NCBI GenBank assembly: GCA_902388455.1
Contig: CABMPD010000003.1
Span: 62,001 to 126,000, forward strand
DNA length: 64,000 nucleotides
DNA from: an uncultured Alistipes sp.
Lineage (GTDB): Bacteria > Bacteroidota > Bacteroidia > Bacteroidales > UBA932
Direction: 5' to 3'
The notes under the pieces were generated by a model. It was not told the origin of the DNA, did not search any database, and saw nothing but the letters and a program-made list of their open reading frames with translations. Below are positions 8,554 to 16,738 of this stretch, one piece after another. The position numbers were made by a program, and so were the translations under genes. How positions within the stretch are numbered: the first letter of the stretch is position 1; each line of letters starts with the position of its first letter.

Positions 8554-11500
8554 TTATTGTAGTTCTTCACTTAAAATTAAAGTTTCCTCATTATCATCTA
8601 CTCTATTTTGGCTATTGATAATGCGAGCCAAATATTCGACAGATATCTTCAACGGCAATTTTGCTGCGTCTTTTGGAGCCAATTGATTGATATATCTTAT
8701 CTCATACCCTGACAAAGCCTCGGATTTAACGACTTGAAGCAAATCTGCCAGATAGTCTTTGGGCAACAACTGATTTTTCATCAGAATCTTTATTTTGGCC
8801 AAAGCGTTAATCAGTTCTTTTTCATTTCGTTCAGCCACATCGCTACTGAATAAAGATGCTTTTACTTTTTGATATACCACATCGAAATCATGGCTCAGAT
8901 CAACAGGCGTCTCATCCTTTTCAGCCTCGAAGAGCGCAATCGCTTCTTCGGCCGGAATCATAACCGGAATTGTCATTGTATCTCCTAGCTTAAATACGAA
9001 ATCATCATCCTTAAGGCCAAACATCAATACTCCTTTTTTCGGCTTATCGATGTTACGAGCCGTCCTTGCCCGATGCGGCACCTCCATGGCTTGGTCATAT
9101 ACCTCTGTTCCTTTCACGCTGTTCAGTAACTTACGGTAAGGAGTGTCCCACGATGTCTCTTCACTGCGGGCAAACTCCTTACGGTAGCGCTCTTTGAAAT
9201 AGGCCTGAAGGTCCTCTTCCTTGGTAAGAACCTTCGTATCTTCGCCCATAATGGCATGAATCATCGCCATTTTAAGAGTAGAAATCTCTTTTGTTCTAGT
9301 CTCAGCCTCTCCGACATCAGTCGGGAAATAGTTGTATATATATAGTTCATCAAAGACCTTTTTATTGATTCGGTTAATACGACCTATACGCTGAATGACA
9401 CGCGTCGGGTTATAGGGTATATCGTAATTGAATATAGCACCGGCCCGGTGTAGGTTATAACCCTCGGAGATTGCATCTGTCGCCACTAAAATATGAAAAT
9501 CGTTCTGTTGTAAAGCGGGCTTCAAACCAGCATCGAAGTTAGCACGAATACGGTCTTTGTTAGCAGGAGAGGCATCAGTCGATGTATATTTCATGACAGG
9601 AAGCCCAGCATTGAGAAGAGCTTCTCCCAGATAATTTACTGTATCGGCAAATTCGGAAAACACAATTAACTTCCGGTTGGGCTCTTCATTCATTTGTTTT
9701 CTAACTATACGGATAAACGAATCCAGTTTGGGATCGGATTTGACAGCATTTTCCTCGCCGAACCATTGTTCGCGTAAATTTTTCAGAAGCTGAATATCGG
9801 CTTCTACATCAGCTACAAAATCATCCTTAACATATTTCATGTCTATCTCGAAGAAACCTCGGGATTCATATTTTTCGAAAAGTTCCTCAAACTCCTCCAT
9901 ACCATCATCGCTCGACTCATAAAAGGCTTCTACATCCGGCAGGTTTCCTTTCTTGAATACTGGAATTTTGTGTCGTTTTTCAATCCATCTGAGCATATGT
10001 TCGGATGACTGAATCATATATCCCAATGATGCTTGGAATGCAGCGACTGAGCTCTCAAAACGGGCCACCAGCAAATGGCGCATGAAGCTTGATATATTTG
10101 TCTGCCGACCAAGTAGAAGATTAAATTTGACGCCCGTCTTATCTTCGAGTTCCTTTGCCAGTTTATCTCTTAATTCTTCGTATATATAGAGGACCGGAGA
10201 ATAACGGGCAGCCTTGAAACGGTAAACAGCATCACTGCTCCCATCAGATTTATTGATTCGGTCAAGAGTAGAGAGGTATAAATCTTTCAATTCACTCAAA
10301 TCATATTCCAGTTCTACCGGATCATTTGGTAATACCAGTTGAATATCTTGCTGCTTCAAATCATCGGCATATTCCGGAATTGCCTGTAGATCAAGGCGGG
10401 AACGACGCACAACAAGCGGACTGATAATAGACCTGATTTTCTTTGCTATATTGTTGACCTCTATCTTTATTTCTTCTGCAGTCGCTTTGCCTGCTTTTTG
10501 TGTTTCTCGCAAGGCCTTGTATTTGTCTATTAAGTCTTTGAATGCCGCTCCCAAATTCTCGACCGTTTTAAGAGTAGAACGAGAAGGAATTTGAAACAAT
10601 TTTATAAGAGCATAAATATCTGCCGGTTGGTTGTTGAATGGAGTCGCCGTAAGCAATAAAACCTTGTTGCCGGAACACAGATTATGCAGCAAAGCATAAT
10701 CTTGTGTATATTCGTTACGGAAGCGATGCGCTTCATCTATAATAATTAGGAACTGCTCTCCATCTTTGACTAACTCCTGATAATGAAAAACGGCATCTTC
10801 AATTTTCCCAGCACTGAATACAGTAGCCGTGAAACCAAATTCATCGCGGTATCCTTCCCACTGCTTGTACAAATGCGGAGGACACACGATAATAGTTCTC
10901 AACCTTAAATTACGTGCAATTGTAGAGGCGATTATACTTTTACCCAAGCCGACCACATCGGCAACAATTGCCCCATTATGATTATTCAAAGCTTTCAGAG
11001 CCATTTGCACCGCATCGGTCTGATATCTTAAATTGGAATACCTACCCTCTGTTATATCATGGGGAGTCAATATATTGTTGGAGGTTGGAATGTTGAAATA
11101 TTCTTTAAGAACCCTGATATACATAAGATAAGGTGAGTATATCTTATCATACCATATACGGGTCATCACTTTATTGTTCCACTCATCCAGATTGTCCTTA
11201 CTTACAATTACAACAGAACTCTCCCATAATTCATCAAAGATTCTTTTTCCTTCATCGTAATCCTGTTTGTCATTAAAACGGGCATTCAGTTCCAACCGAC
11301 CTTTCAACCCTTGATAAGAAAGATTACTGGATCCTGTGATTAAAACACCTGGCAACTCACCTCCTTCGTTTACTAAATCATTGTAAGCAAACAAGTACAT
11401 TTTAGAATGGCAAGGTTCAAGCGTTTTACGAATCTCTAGCGTTCCATCCAAAATTTTCCCATAGAACATTTTGAACTGTTCCAGTTTCTCAGCCGTATCT

Positions 11501-11802
11501 AAAAAATCCGAATCATTAAATATGCTAACAAACTGTTTGTAGTACTCTTCTTTAATAATACCTCGTGAAACCATACCATTCCTGATAGCTTCAACTTCAC
11601 GAATATGGTTAGTTATATGTAAATCAACATCCAATCCCGCTAAAATACGAATCCGCTTATTTTTCAGATTTTCCGACAATTGCATATAGCCAGAAAAATA
11701 AAAATAACCGACTAATATATCAACAGCGTCTGTTTTTGGCAAAATACCATTGATAATGTCTGACAAAAATTTCTCTTTATTCGTAATAAAACTGCTGCTC
11801 AT
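8554..11802 (-). CDS. PLD-nuclease/SNF2-type helicase fusion
   Basis: About 1082 residues from the ATG at 11802. I chose this start because it lies 5 bases past the upstream stop; a longer frame to 11892 would overlap that gene. An N-terminal phospholipase-D-like domain carries one HKD-type motif, His132-Ser-Lys134, with GSSNLS at 157-162. A superfamily 2 helicase follows: VGLGKS (284-289), DEAH (356-359), TATPF (385-389) and a late RVIQRIGRINRI motif VI. One HKD motif suggests a dimeric nuclease or DNA-end-binding module. It is translated with the adjacent methylase, so it probably supplies translocation and cleavage for a methylation-dependent defence function. The domains are clear; the pathway is inferred. 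Confidence 0.88.
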   Translation of the reverse strand: MSSSFITNKEKFLSDIINGILPKTDAVDILVGYFYFSGYMQLSENLKNKRIRILAGLDVDLHITNHIREVEAIRNGMVSRGIIKEEYYKQFVSIFNDSDFLDTAEKLEQFKMFYGKILDGTLEIRKTLEPCHSKMYLFAYNDLVNEGGELPGVLITGSSNLSYQGLKGRLELNARFNDKQDYDEGKRIFDELWESSVVIVSKDNLDEWNNKVMTRIWYDKIYSPYLMYIRVLKEYFNIPTSNNILTPHDITEGRYSNLRYQTDAVQMALKALNNHNGAIVADVVGLGKSIIASTIARNLRLRTIIVCPPHLYKQWEGYRDEFGFTATVFSAGKIEDAVFHYQELVKDGEQFLIIIDEAHRFRNEYTQDYALLHNLCSGNKVLLLTATPFNNQPADIYALIKLFQIPSRSTLKTVENLGAAFKDLIDKYKALRETQKAGKATAEEIKIEVNNIAKKIRSIISPLVVRRSRLDLQAIPEYADDLKQQDIQLVLPNDPVELEYDLSELKDLYLSTLDRINKSDGSSDAVYRFKAARYSPVLYIYEELRDKLAKELEDKTGVKFNLLLGRQTNISSFMRHLLVARFESSVAAFQASLGYMIQSSEHMLRWIEKRHKIPVFKKGNLPDVEAFYESSDDGMEEFEELFEKYESRGFFEIDMKYVKDDFVADVEADIQLLKNLREQWFGEENAVKSDPKLDSFIRIVRKQMNEEPNRKLIVFSEFADTVNYLGEALLNAGLPVMKYTSTDASPANKDRIRANFDAGLKPALQQNDFHILVATDAISEGYNLHRAGAIFNYDIPYNPTRVIQRIGRINRINKKVFDELYIYNYFPTDVGEAETRTKEISTLKMAMIHAIMGEDTKVLTKEEDLQAYFKERYRKEFARSEETSWDTPYRKLLNSVKGTEVYDQAMEVPHRARTARNIDKPKKGVLMFGLKDDDFVFKLGDTMTIPVMIPAEEAIALFEAEKDETPVDLSHDFDVVYQKVKASLFSSDVAERNEKELINALAKIKILMKNQLLPKDYLADLLQVVKSEALSGYEIRYINQLAPKDAAKLPLKISVEYLARIINSQNRVDDNEETLILSEELQ

Positions 11803-11807
11803 AACGC

Positions 11808-13364
11808 TTATAATATAAGATCGTTTAATGTATTCAAGTACGCATGTCCCTTTTCTGTCAAAACATACCCACCTGTTTTCTTCGATCCGCAATATTTTAT
11901 CAAGTCCAGTGAATCTGAAGACAGATTCTGCAGTATTCTGGATATTGTCCTTACGGAAAGAGCCAGCTTTTCAGCCAGTTCGTTTTTCTTCATTCCGGGT
12001 TGCCTTGAAAGTTCTGTCATGATAACTATATCCCGCTCGTTTATCGTGCCATTTATCGTGCCATTTATCGTGCCATTTAACGGCTCATTCGCATTTTCAA
12101 ATCCGTCCCTGCAAGGAATCCCAATCAGGAAATATGTCCTGTCCTCATCAGTTTCAATCCTTGCAGGCTCCGAACCATTCTTGCGTAATTCGTCCTGGAT
12201 GGTAGGAATACCTGTTGCACGGCCTTCTGACAACTGGAGTTCCTTCAGGTAGTCGCCCAGACGGCGGTTGCGGTAGCGGCGGGACTTCAGATGCTCGGCT
12301 TTGTGAATGACATCCAGACTGATTGAGCGGTCAGGCCCTGCATAGCTGAGAATGGATATCTTGTCTGGCTCGATGGTAATCTCTACTGGTTCCCTTTCCT
12401 GATAGTCCCTATGATAAAGTGCATTGACAACCGCCTCCTCAATAGCCTGATACGGATAGTTGAAGAATGTGATTGATTCTGCCTTGTCCTTTGGTTTGAT
12501 AATTCTCTTCTTGATAACATTCGTCCGGATATAATCCAACGCCTGCTTGATCATTTCCGGGACAGGACCGACTATTTTCGGCACCTCTATCATATTGTTG
12601 GGATTCTTTACACATCCTTCCGGAAATATGACGATGTCCACCTGTGTCGTAGGGAAAAATTTCGCAGGATTCTTGCAGAACATCATAGCAGCAACATTCT
12701 TGACTTTTTGATGCTCTGTCGGCCCAGTCAGCAAATCCATCTGCTCCAGTATTTCCCCAAATGGCTTGTTTTCAAAATCATTTGCCAGACGGCTGCCCAC
12801 CGTCTGAAGATAATCCAGAACCAATGCCGGAGATATATCCGAAATCTCAATCCGTTCATTTCCTCTTTCATCAAAAGGCGTCCTATTGGCCATCTCCCTG
12901 AGCTCGTCAAGCACCTCTCCCTTTGCCTCAACAGTACTTGTACCGTTGCGCACATACCATTTGCCTTGAGACTGTTTGGCAGTTACACGCTCCCTTACAT
13001 TATATGGACGATTGAGTCCGGCCGGAGCCCATATCACAAGAACACTCTTCCCATCAACTTCCTGGACATCAATGCGGGGCATATAATACGGCTCTATCTT
13101 GTTGTTGTACCCTACCATGTCTTTTTGAATACCGTCCAGTTCCTCAATCGGCAGACCGATGACAGGTCTTTTGGCAATTCCTGTCCGTTCCTCTTCCTCT
13201 ATCCCCACAACGATATATCCTCCGCCAATATTGTCAAAGTCATTGGCAAAGGCACATATCGTCCGATAGATTCTATCAGGATTCCATCCCTTTTTGAACT
13301 CTATGCGGTTCGACTCTATCTTGCGTTTGTTCAGCAGGTCTTCGATATTGACAGGTATTGCCAT
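11808..13364 (-). CDS. AlbA_2 DNA-binding/ATPase-like regulator with C-terminal winged helix
   Basis: A 518-residue protein of the family once called AAA_4. The N-terminal AlbA_2 signature is ESNRIEFKKGW (17-27) and GGGYIVVGIEE (47-57). The central conserved segment EEAVVNALYHRDY belongs to the HATPase_c_4-like part. An Asn-Gly-Thr-Ile repeat linker follows, then a C-terminal winged helix-turn-helix (KKNELAEKLALSVRTISRIL). Members often sit beside restriction or toxin genes as regulators. Its stop is 5 bases before the helicase start, giving strong coupling. A -7 box lies 29 bases upstream of its start. The linker is encoded by a 12-bp tandem repeat. Residue-level biochemistry is not established for this family. 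Confidence 0.85.
   Translation of the reverse strand: MAIPVNIEDLLNKRKIESNRIEFKKGWNPDRIYRTICAFANDFDNIGGGYIVVGIEEEERTGIAKRPVIGLPIEELDGIQKDMVGYNNKIEPYYMPRIDVQEVDGKSVLVIWAPAGLNRPYNVRERVTAKQSQGKWYVRNGTSTVEAKGEVLDELREMANRTPFDERGNERIEISDISPALVLDYLQTVGSRLANDFENKPFGEILEQMDLLTGPTEHQKVKNVAAMMFCKNPAKFFPTTQVDIVIFPEGCVKNPNNMIEVPKIVGPVPEMIKQALDYIRTNVIKKRIIKPKDKAESITFFNYPYQAIEEAVVNALYHRDYQEREPVEITIEPDKISILSYAGPDRSISLDVIHKAEHLKSRRYRNRRLGDYLKELQLSEGRATGIPTIQDELRKNGSEPARIETDEDRTYFLIGIPCRDGFENANEPLNGTINGTINGTINERDIVIMTELSRQPGMKKNELAEKLALSVRTISRILQNLSSDSLDLIKYCGSKKTGGYVLTEKGHAYLNTLNDLIL
12040..12075. repeat. Three in-frame 12-bp tandem repeats (NGTI linker)
   Basis: The unit TTTATCGTGCCA occurs three times back to back at 12040-12051, 12052-12063 and 12064-12075, followed by a partial copy. 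On the coding strand it encodes Asn-Gly-Thr-Ile three times. A 12-bp unit keeps the reading frame, so copy-number change would alter linker length between the ATPase and winged-helix parts without destroying the protein. Confidence 0.9.
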
Positions 13365-13392
13365 ACTATTGGAGATTGGTTGAATTATTCTG

Positions 13393-13400
13393 CAAATATA
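13393..13400 (-). promoter_or_regulatory. -7 box for the AlbA_2-helicase-methylase transcript
   Basis: On the minus strand the sequence reads TATATTTG, an exact match to the Bacteroidetes -7 consensus TAnnTTTG, 29 bases before the AlbA_2 start. A -33 TTTG at the ideal distance is not present; a TTG lies about 22 bases upstream. It suggests the defence genes can be transcribed independently of the fic gene. Confidence 0.5.
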
Positions 13401-13428
13401 CGCAATATGACAGCAAGGACACCAATTG

Positions 13429-14508
13429 TTACTGCGTCACAAACACTCTCCAGCTGCCATCCTTCTCGCCTCGCTCAACGTATTTTTTCCGTATGAGTTG
13501 ATCGAGCAGTTTCTGAATGGCTGCGATGCTGATGCCTGTGATTTCTTTCATATCAGCCAAAGTAAGTGTAGGCTCTGTTCGCATAGCATTCAGAATCTTT
13601 GTATAATTGGGAGTTCGGAATGCTATGCGTTCTCCATCATACCACCACACATTCTCATTCTTTTCGCTTACAAACAACACATCGTTATAAACCTCTGTTG
13701 CAACCAGATTGTTGAAATATTTCAAAAATGGACGAATATCCTTAATCTCTGCGTGAGCGCCATCACAAGGGGCTGGGCCGACTTCAAGATCGGCTTGATG
13801 CAGAGCCTCCAGATATTCACTCTTCTTGCGACTGCGAACAACGACCATCGGATAATTATGGCGAGTCAGAATAAAGTTTACCATCAGCCGGGCAATACGG
13901 CCATTCCCATCCTCAAAGGGGTGTATGCGTATATAGCGGTAATGAAATAACGCAGCCAACTCCACAGGAGAGAGTTTTCTTTCTTGCTCCGCCTTGTTAT
14001 ACCAATCCACCAAGTCAGCCATCAGGCCGGGTGTTTCTTCTGGCGAAGCATACTCAAACCTATCACCGTATCGTGTAATGACACTATTGGGTCTTCCCTT
14101 ATACTGACCGGCGTGTATTACATAACTTGTCTGCGCCCCTCCAGGAAGATTATGATATACCGTGTAATCCTCACGAAGCAGAGTCTTGTGTAAAGTTCTG
14201 ATAAAATTCTGAGTCAAAGGAGTTTCTTTCAATCTCGCTTCCTCAGTCATCATACGAAGGCCAACGTTACTTGCTGCCATCTCCTGCACATCACGCACAT
14301 CTGCCTCTCCAATCACTTTACCAAAGAGCAACAAAATTTCCGTTTGACCATAGGTCAGTGTATTACCCTCAATATGGTTGCTGTTGTAGTTGAAGTCCAC
14401 TGTAAAACGACGGCTAAGCCTTTCTCTATCCTTCTCGGATAACGGTTGCAACTCCTGCCACGCAGCCAATGCTTTCTTGATATTTAGGTATTTCATACGC
14501 CTGAACAT
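13429..14508 (-). CDS. Fic-domain protein (class II, autoinhibited AMPylator-like)
   Basis: A 359-residue Fic protein. The catalytic loop HPFEDGNGRIAR lies at residues 196-207. An N-terminal inhibitory motif SNHIEG at 43-48 places the regulatory Glu47 where class II Fic enzymes carry it. A C-terminal winged-helix-like region (about 300-355) follows. Such enzymes usually transfer AMP to a protein target, and the glutamate blocks productive ATP binding. The ATG at codon 5 (MKYLNIKK) is an equally plausible start. It is the first gene of the minus-strand cluster, 64 bases ahead of the AlbA_2 gene, and has an inverted repeat in its upstream region. The target is unknown. Confidence 0.9.
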   Translation of the reverse strand: MFRRMKYLNIKKALAAWQELQPLSEKDRERLSRRFTVDFNYNSNHIEGNTLTYGQTEILLLFGKVIGEADVRDVQEMAASNVGLRMMTEEARLKETPLTQNFIRTLHKTLLREDYTVYHNLPGGAQTSYVIHAGQYKGRPNSVITRYGDRFEYASPEETPGLMADLVDWYNKAEQERKLSPVELAALFHYRYIRIHPFEDGNGRIARLMVNFILTRHNYPMVVVRSRKKSEYLEALHQADLEVGPAPCDGAHAEIKDIRPFLKYFNNLVATEVYNDVLFVSEKNENVWWYDGERIAFRTPNYTKILNAMRTEPTLTLADMKEITGISIAAIQKLLDQLIRKKYVERGEKDGSWRVFVTQ

Positions 14509-14548
14509 TTATTATCAACGATGCGAATATACAAAAAGTTTTCAATAT

Positions 14549-14566
14549 GGTTGTATCTATACAACC
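14549..14566. promoter_or_regulatory. Inverted-repeat operator candidate upstream of fic
   Basis: GGTTGTA at 14549-14555 and TACAACC at 14560-14566 form a perfect 7-bp inverted repeat with a 4-base spacer. It lies 41 bases upstream of the fic start, just upstream of a TATATTCG sequence that resembles a -7 box. The position fits repression or activation by a dimeric regulator, possibly the Fic protein's own C-terminal DNA-binding part. Confidence 0.45.
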
Positions 14567-14617
14567 TTTCTCTCGCATCTGACAACCGTTTTGTCAGCGG
14601 CGTTGAACAGCAGCCGG

Positions 14618-15708
14618 TTAATAGAGGAGGGTGACGGAGGAACCCCAGACAAGGGAGGCGCCGCCGTCAGTGTTCCATAGGCATTCGCGGGCGGTGAAGC
14701 GGCCTGTCGCGGTATCCAGTACTACCACTATGTACGAGAGCAGGGTCTCGTCCTGCGCCGAAAACTCCCCCTTCATGGGAGAATCCACCCTGATGACCGG
14801 CAGGGCGACGGTACTGTCCACCCCGTGCCAGGTGTAGAACTCATTGTAGTTGCAGTAGCCGTGGAAATACGCCTTTATCTCCGGATGTCCCGCGATGAAG
14901 CGCTCCAGGGCACACCAGTTCTCCAATGGCAGGCTGTCGATGCTCCCGACGGCGCAAGTGTCGGACAGCAGGTTCTCGAAGCGGTCCGCGGGATTGATGT
15001 CATTAGGGCTAAGGGGATTGGTGAAATGCTTTGCGTCCGCTCCGGGAGGGTCGTGCGTGAACAGCAGCACCGGAAGCTCTTCCCCAGGAGGCACGGCACC
15101 GCCGTACCACTCCCGCATGCTCGAGTCGGGCCACATGCCCATGAATACGAAACGCACGCTGTCCATGACAAATGTGTAGTGCGTCCTGTCCGTACCGTAG
15201 TCGAAATCCTCAGCCATGACAGCCGCATCCGAGCACATCATCATGTTATAGATACCCGCAGCACTGGAGGCATCCCGCTCAGGGCACATCGGCTTCGGAT
15301 ATCCGATGGCATTGGAGATGTCGTGATTGCCTGGGACAAGGTACAGGCGGTCCAGGTATTCCGCCCAGTCCCGGAGAAACTGCCTCCACGATTCCGACGC
15401 CGGCTGTACTCCGCTCTCCATCCTGTTGGCGATATCCCCGGTACAGACGATGAAGTCGGGCTTTCCGAACACTCTGCCCCCGCCTGCCCCGCCGTCATCC
15501 GGCAGTACCGCATTTTCCAGAAGGCCGAACGACCGCAGCATCGCCCGGCTCACCGAGTCTGCCGGAACACCCTCCGCACCGCGGAACTCCCTGTCTATGC
15601 CGTAATGTCGGAGCAGTACACAAAACGGAGAATTTCCCCGTCCTGCGCCCCAACACAGCCGCAGAACAGGGAAATACTCACTAACACTAATATTAACCTT
15701 TTTACCAT
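14618..15708 (-). pseudogene. Secreted metallophosphoesterase, frameshifted within the DxH motif
   Basis: An ATG at 15706-15708 starts a frame with a signal sequence (MVKRLILVLVSISLFCGCVG) that runs to FVYCSD and then hits a TAG. Sliding the frame gives HYGIDREFRG and a long intact calcineurin-like phosphoesterase: GDIANR, a GNHD motif (LVPGNHDISN) and FTHDPP. The family's first motif should read Asp-x-His. Here Asp and His share the base C in GACAT, which is what a 4-bp deletion in GAC-ATC-CAT would leave. The in-frame ATG at 15553 would give only a truncated enzyme lacking that metal-binding motif. The gene overlaps the lipoprotein stop by 7 bases, so it is the third gene of the porin operon. 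Confidence 0.75.
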
Positions 15709-16712
15709 TCTATCTTAGAGCCCTCAACTTTCTCGGCCGAAGCATTGCTGCTGCCTTCGGTTGCCGTCATGATGTACCAGTCACCGGTACCGTCCACATC
15801 CCTGGCGAAGGAGCCTTTGTCCTTGCTGTCGTACATTCCGTCATCCTCGCCCCAGGTCTCGCCAAGGGCCTTGCTCAGGTTCTTGAACAGGTCTATCGAA
15901 GTTCCGTCCGGAGCGAACAGCTCTATCTTCACCGACTTGTCGGCAGAGAGACCGAACTCGAAAATCGGGAAATCCGGATTCTCGGTGCTCTCCGCCTTGT
16001 CAGACTTCTCGGACCAGACGGTCAGGAAGCCGTGGGCAGGCACAACTGTTCCTGCAGCTGCGGTGAAGGTATCCTCGTCATCCTTGGTGAAATACACTCC
16101 GGCTATGTCCATGTCGGTATCGGAAGTATTGTACAGCTCGATGAACTTGTCATTGCCGTTCAGCTCGTTCAGTCTCAAAGCTGTATAATCGGCCGTACCA
16201 GGCTCGTCCCCAGGCTGATCCGGAATCTCGTCAGGAGTGCCGGTATTGGAACGGCCCTTTGTACCTCCCTCTATGACTTCCCAGGAAGAGCCGCCGTCCT
16301 CCGTGCGGGCGTAGGTGAAGCCGTCCTCCATCGCAGGCACGATGACCTCGTCTATCTTCGCATAAGTCTCGTCGAGCACTGTGATGGCATCTCCGTCCCC
16401 CGATATTCCGAACTGGAAAGTACCCTCCTCAATCACTAAAAAGCCCTTTGCCGGGATAGTGGAGCCATCAGGGAATGTGTATTCCTCATCGGTTCCCTTA
16501 TTGTCCTGCACGTGGAACCCAGTCAGGTCCATCTCGGTCTCCCCGGCATTGTACAGCTCTATCCAGTCCGTACCGCCCGAGCATATCTCATTGATAAAAA
16601 GACCTTGAACGTCCGAAGGCTCTGTACCAGGCTCCCTGTCGTCCTTGCAGCCTGTGAGGGTAAGTGCCGCAGTCAGTGCAGCGGCCATGAAAAAGAATCT
16701 ACTGCTTTTCAT
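15702..16712 (-). CDS. Lipoprotein with two lamin-tail domains
   Basis: A 336-residue exported lipoprotein: signal peptide with lipobox LTGC (Cys22), then an acidic linker. Two lamin-tail (LTD) domains are recognised by INEICSGG...DWIELYNAG (about 40-60) and LRLNELNGNDKFIELYNTS (about 180-200). LTD domains form small immunoglobulin-like folds and in bacteria often accompany secreted nucleases or phosphoesterases. The gene lies 26 bases after the porin stop and overlaps the phosphoesterase pseudogene start (ATGGTAA). The likely role is a surface partner of the porin and phosphatase in phosphate-ester use; this is inferred from context. Confidence 0.82.
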   Translation of the reverse strand: MKSSRFFFMAAALTAALTLTGCKDDREPGTEPSDVQGLFINEICSGGTDWIELYNAGETEMDLTGFHVQDNKGTDEEYTFPDGSTIPAKGFLVIEEGTFQFGISGDGDAITVLDETYAKIDEVIVPAMEDGFTYARTEDGGSSWEVIEGGTKGRSNTGTPDEIPDQPGDEPGTADYTALRLNELNGNDKFIELYNTSDTDMDIAGVYFTKDDEDTFTAAAGTVVPAHGFLTVWSEKSDKAESTENPDFPIFEFGLSADKSVKIELFAPDGTSIDLFKNLSKALGETWGEDDGMYDSKDKGSFARDVDGTGDWYIMTATEGSSNASAEKVEGSKIEW

Positions 16713-16738
16713 ATCTATTTGAATTTAACCTTTTACGA

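Noticed and set aside
5132..11802. BREX or DISARM assignment
   Set aside because: No pglZ, brxA/B/C, drmA or drmB homologue is in the window; only the methylase and helicase resemble components of those systems.
8554..11892. Longer helicase start at 11892
   Set aside because: The first 30 codons overlap the end of the AlbA_2 gene. The ATG at 11802, 5 bases after its stop, opens directly into the PLD domain.
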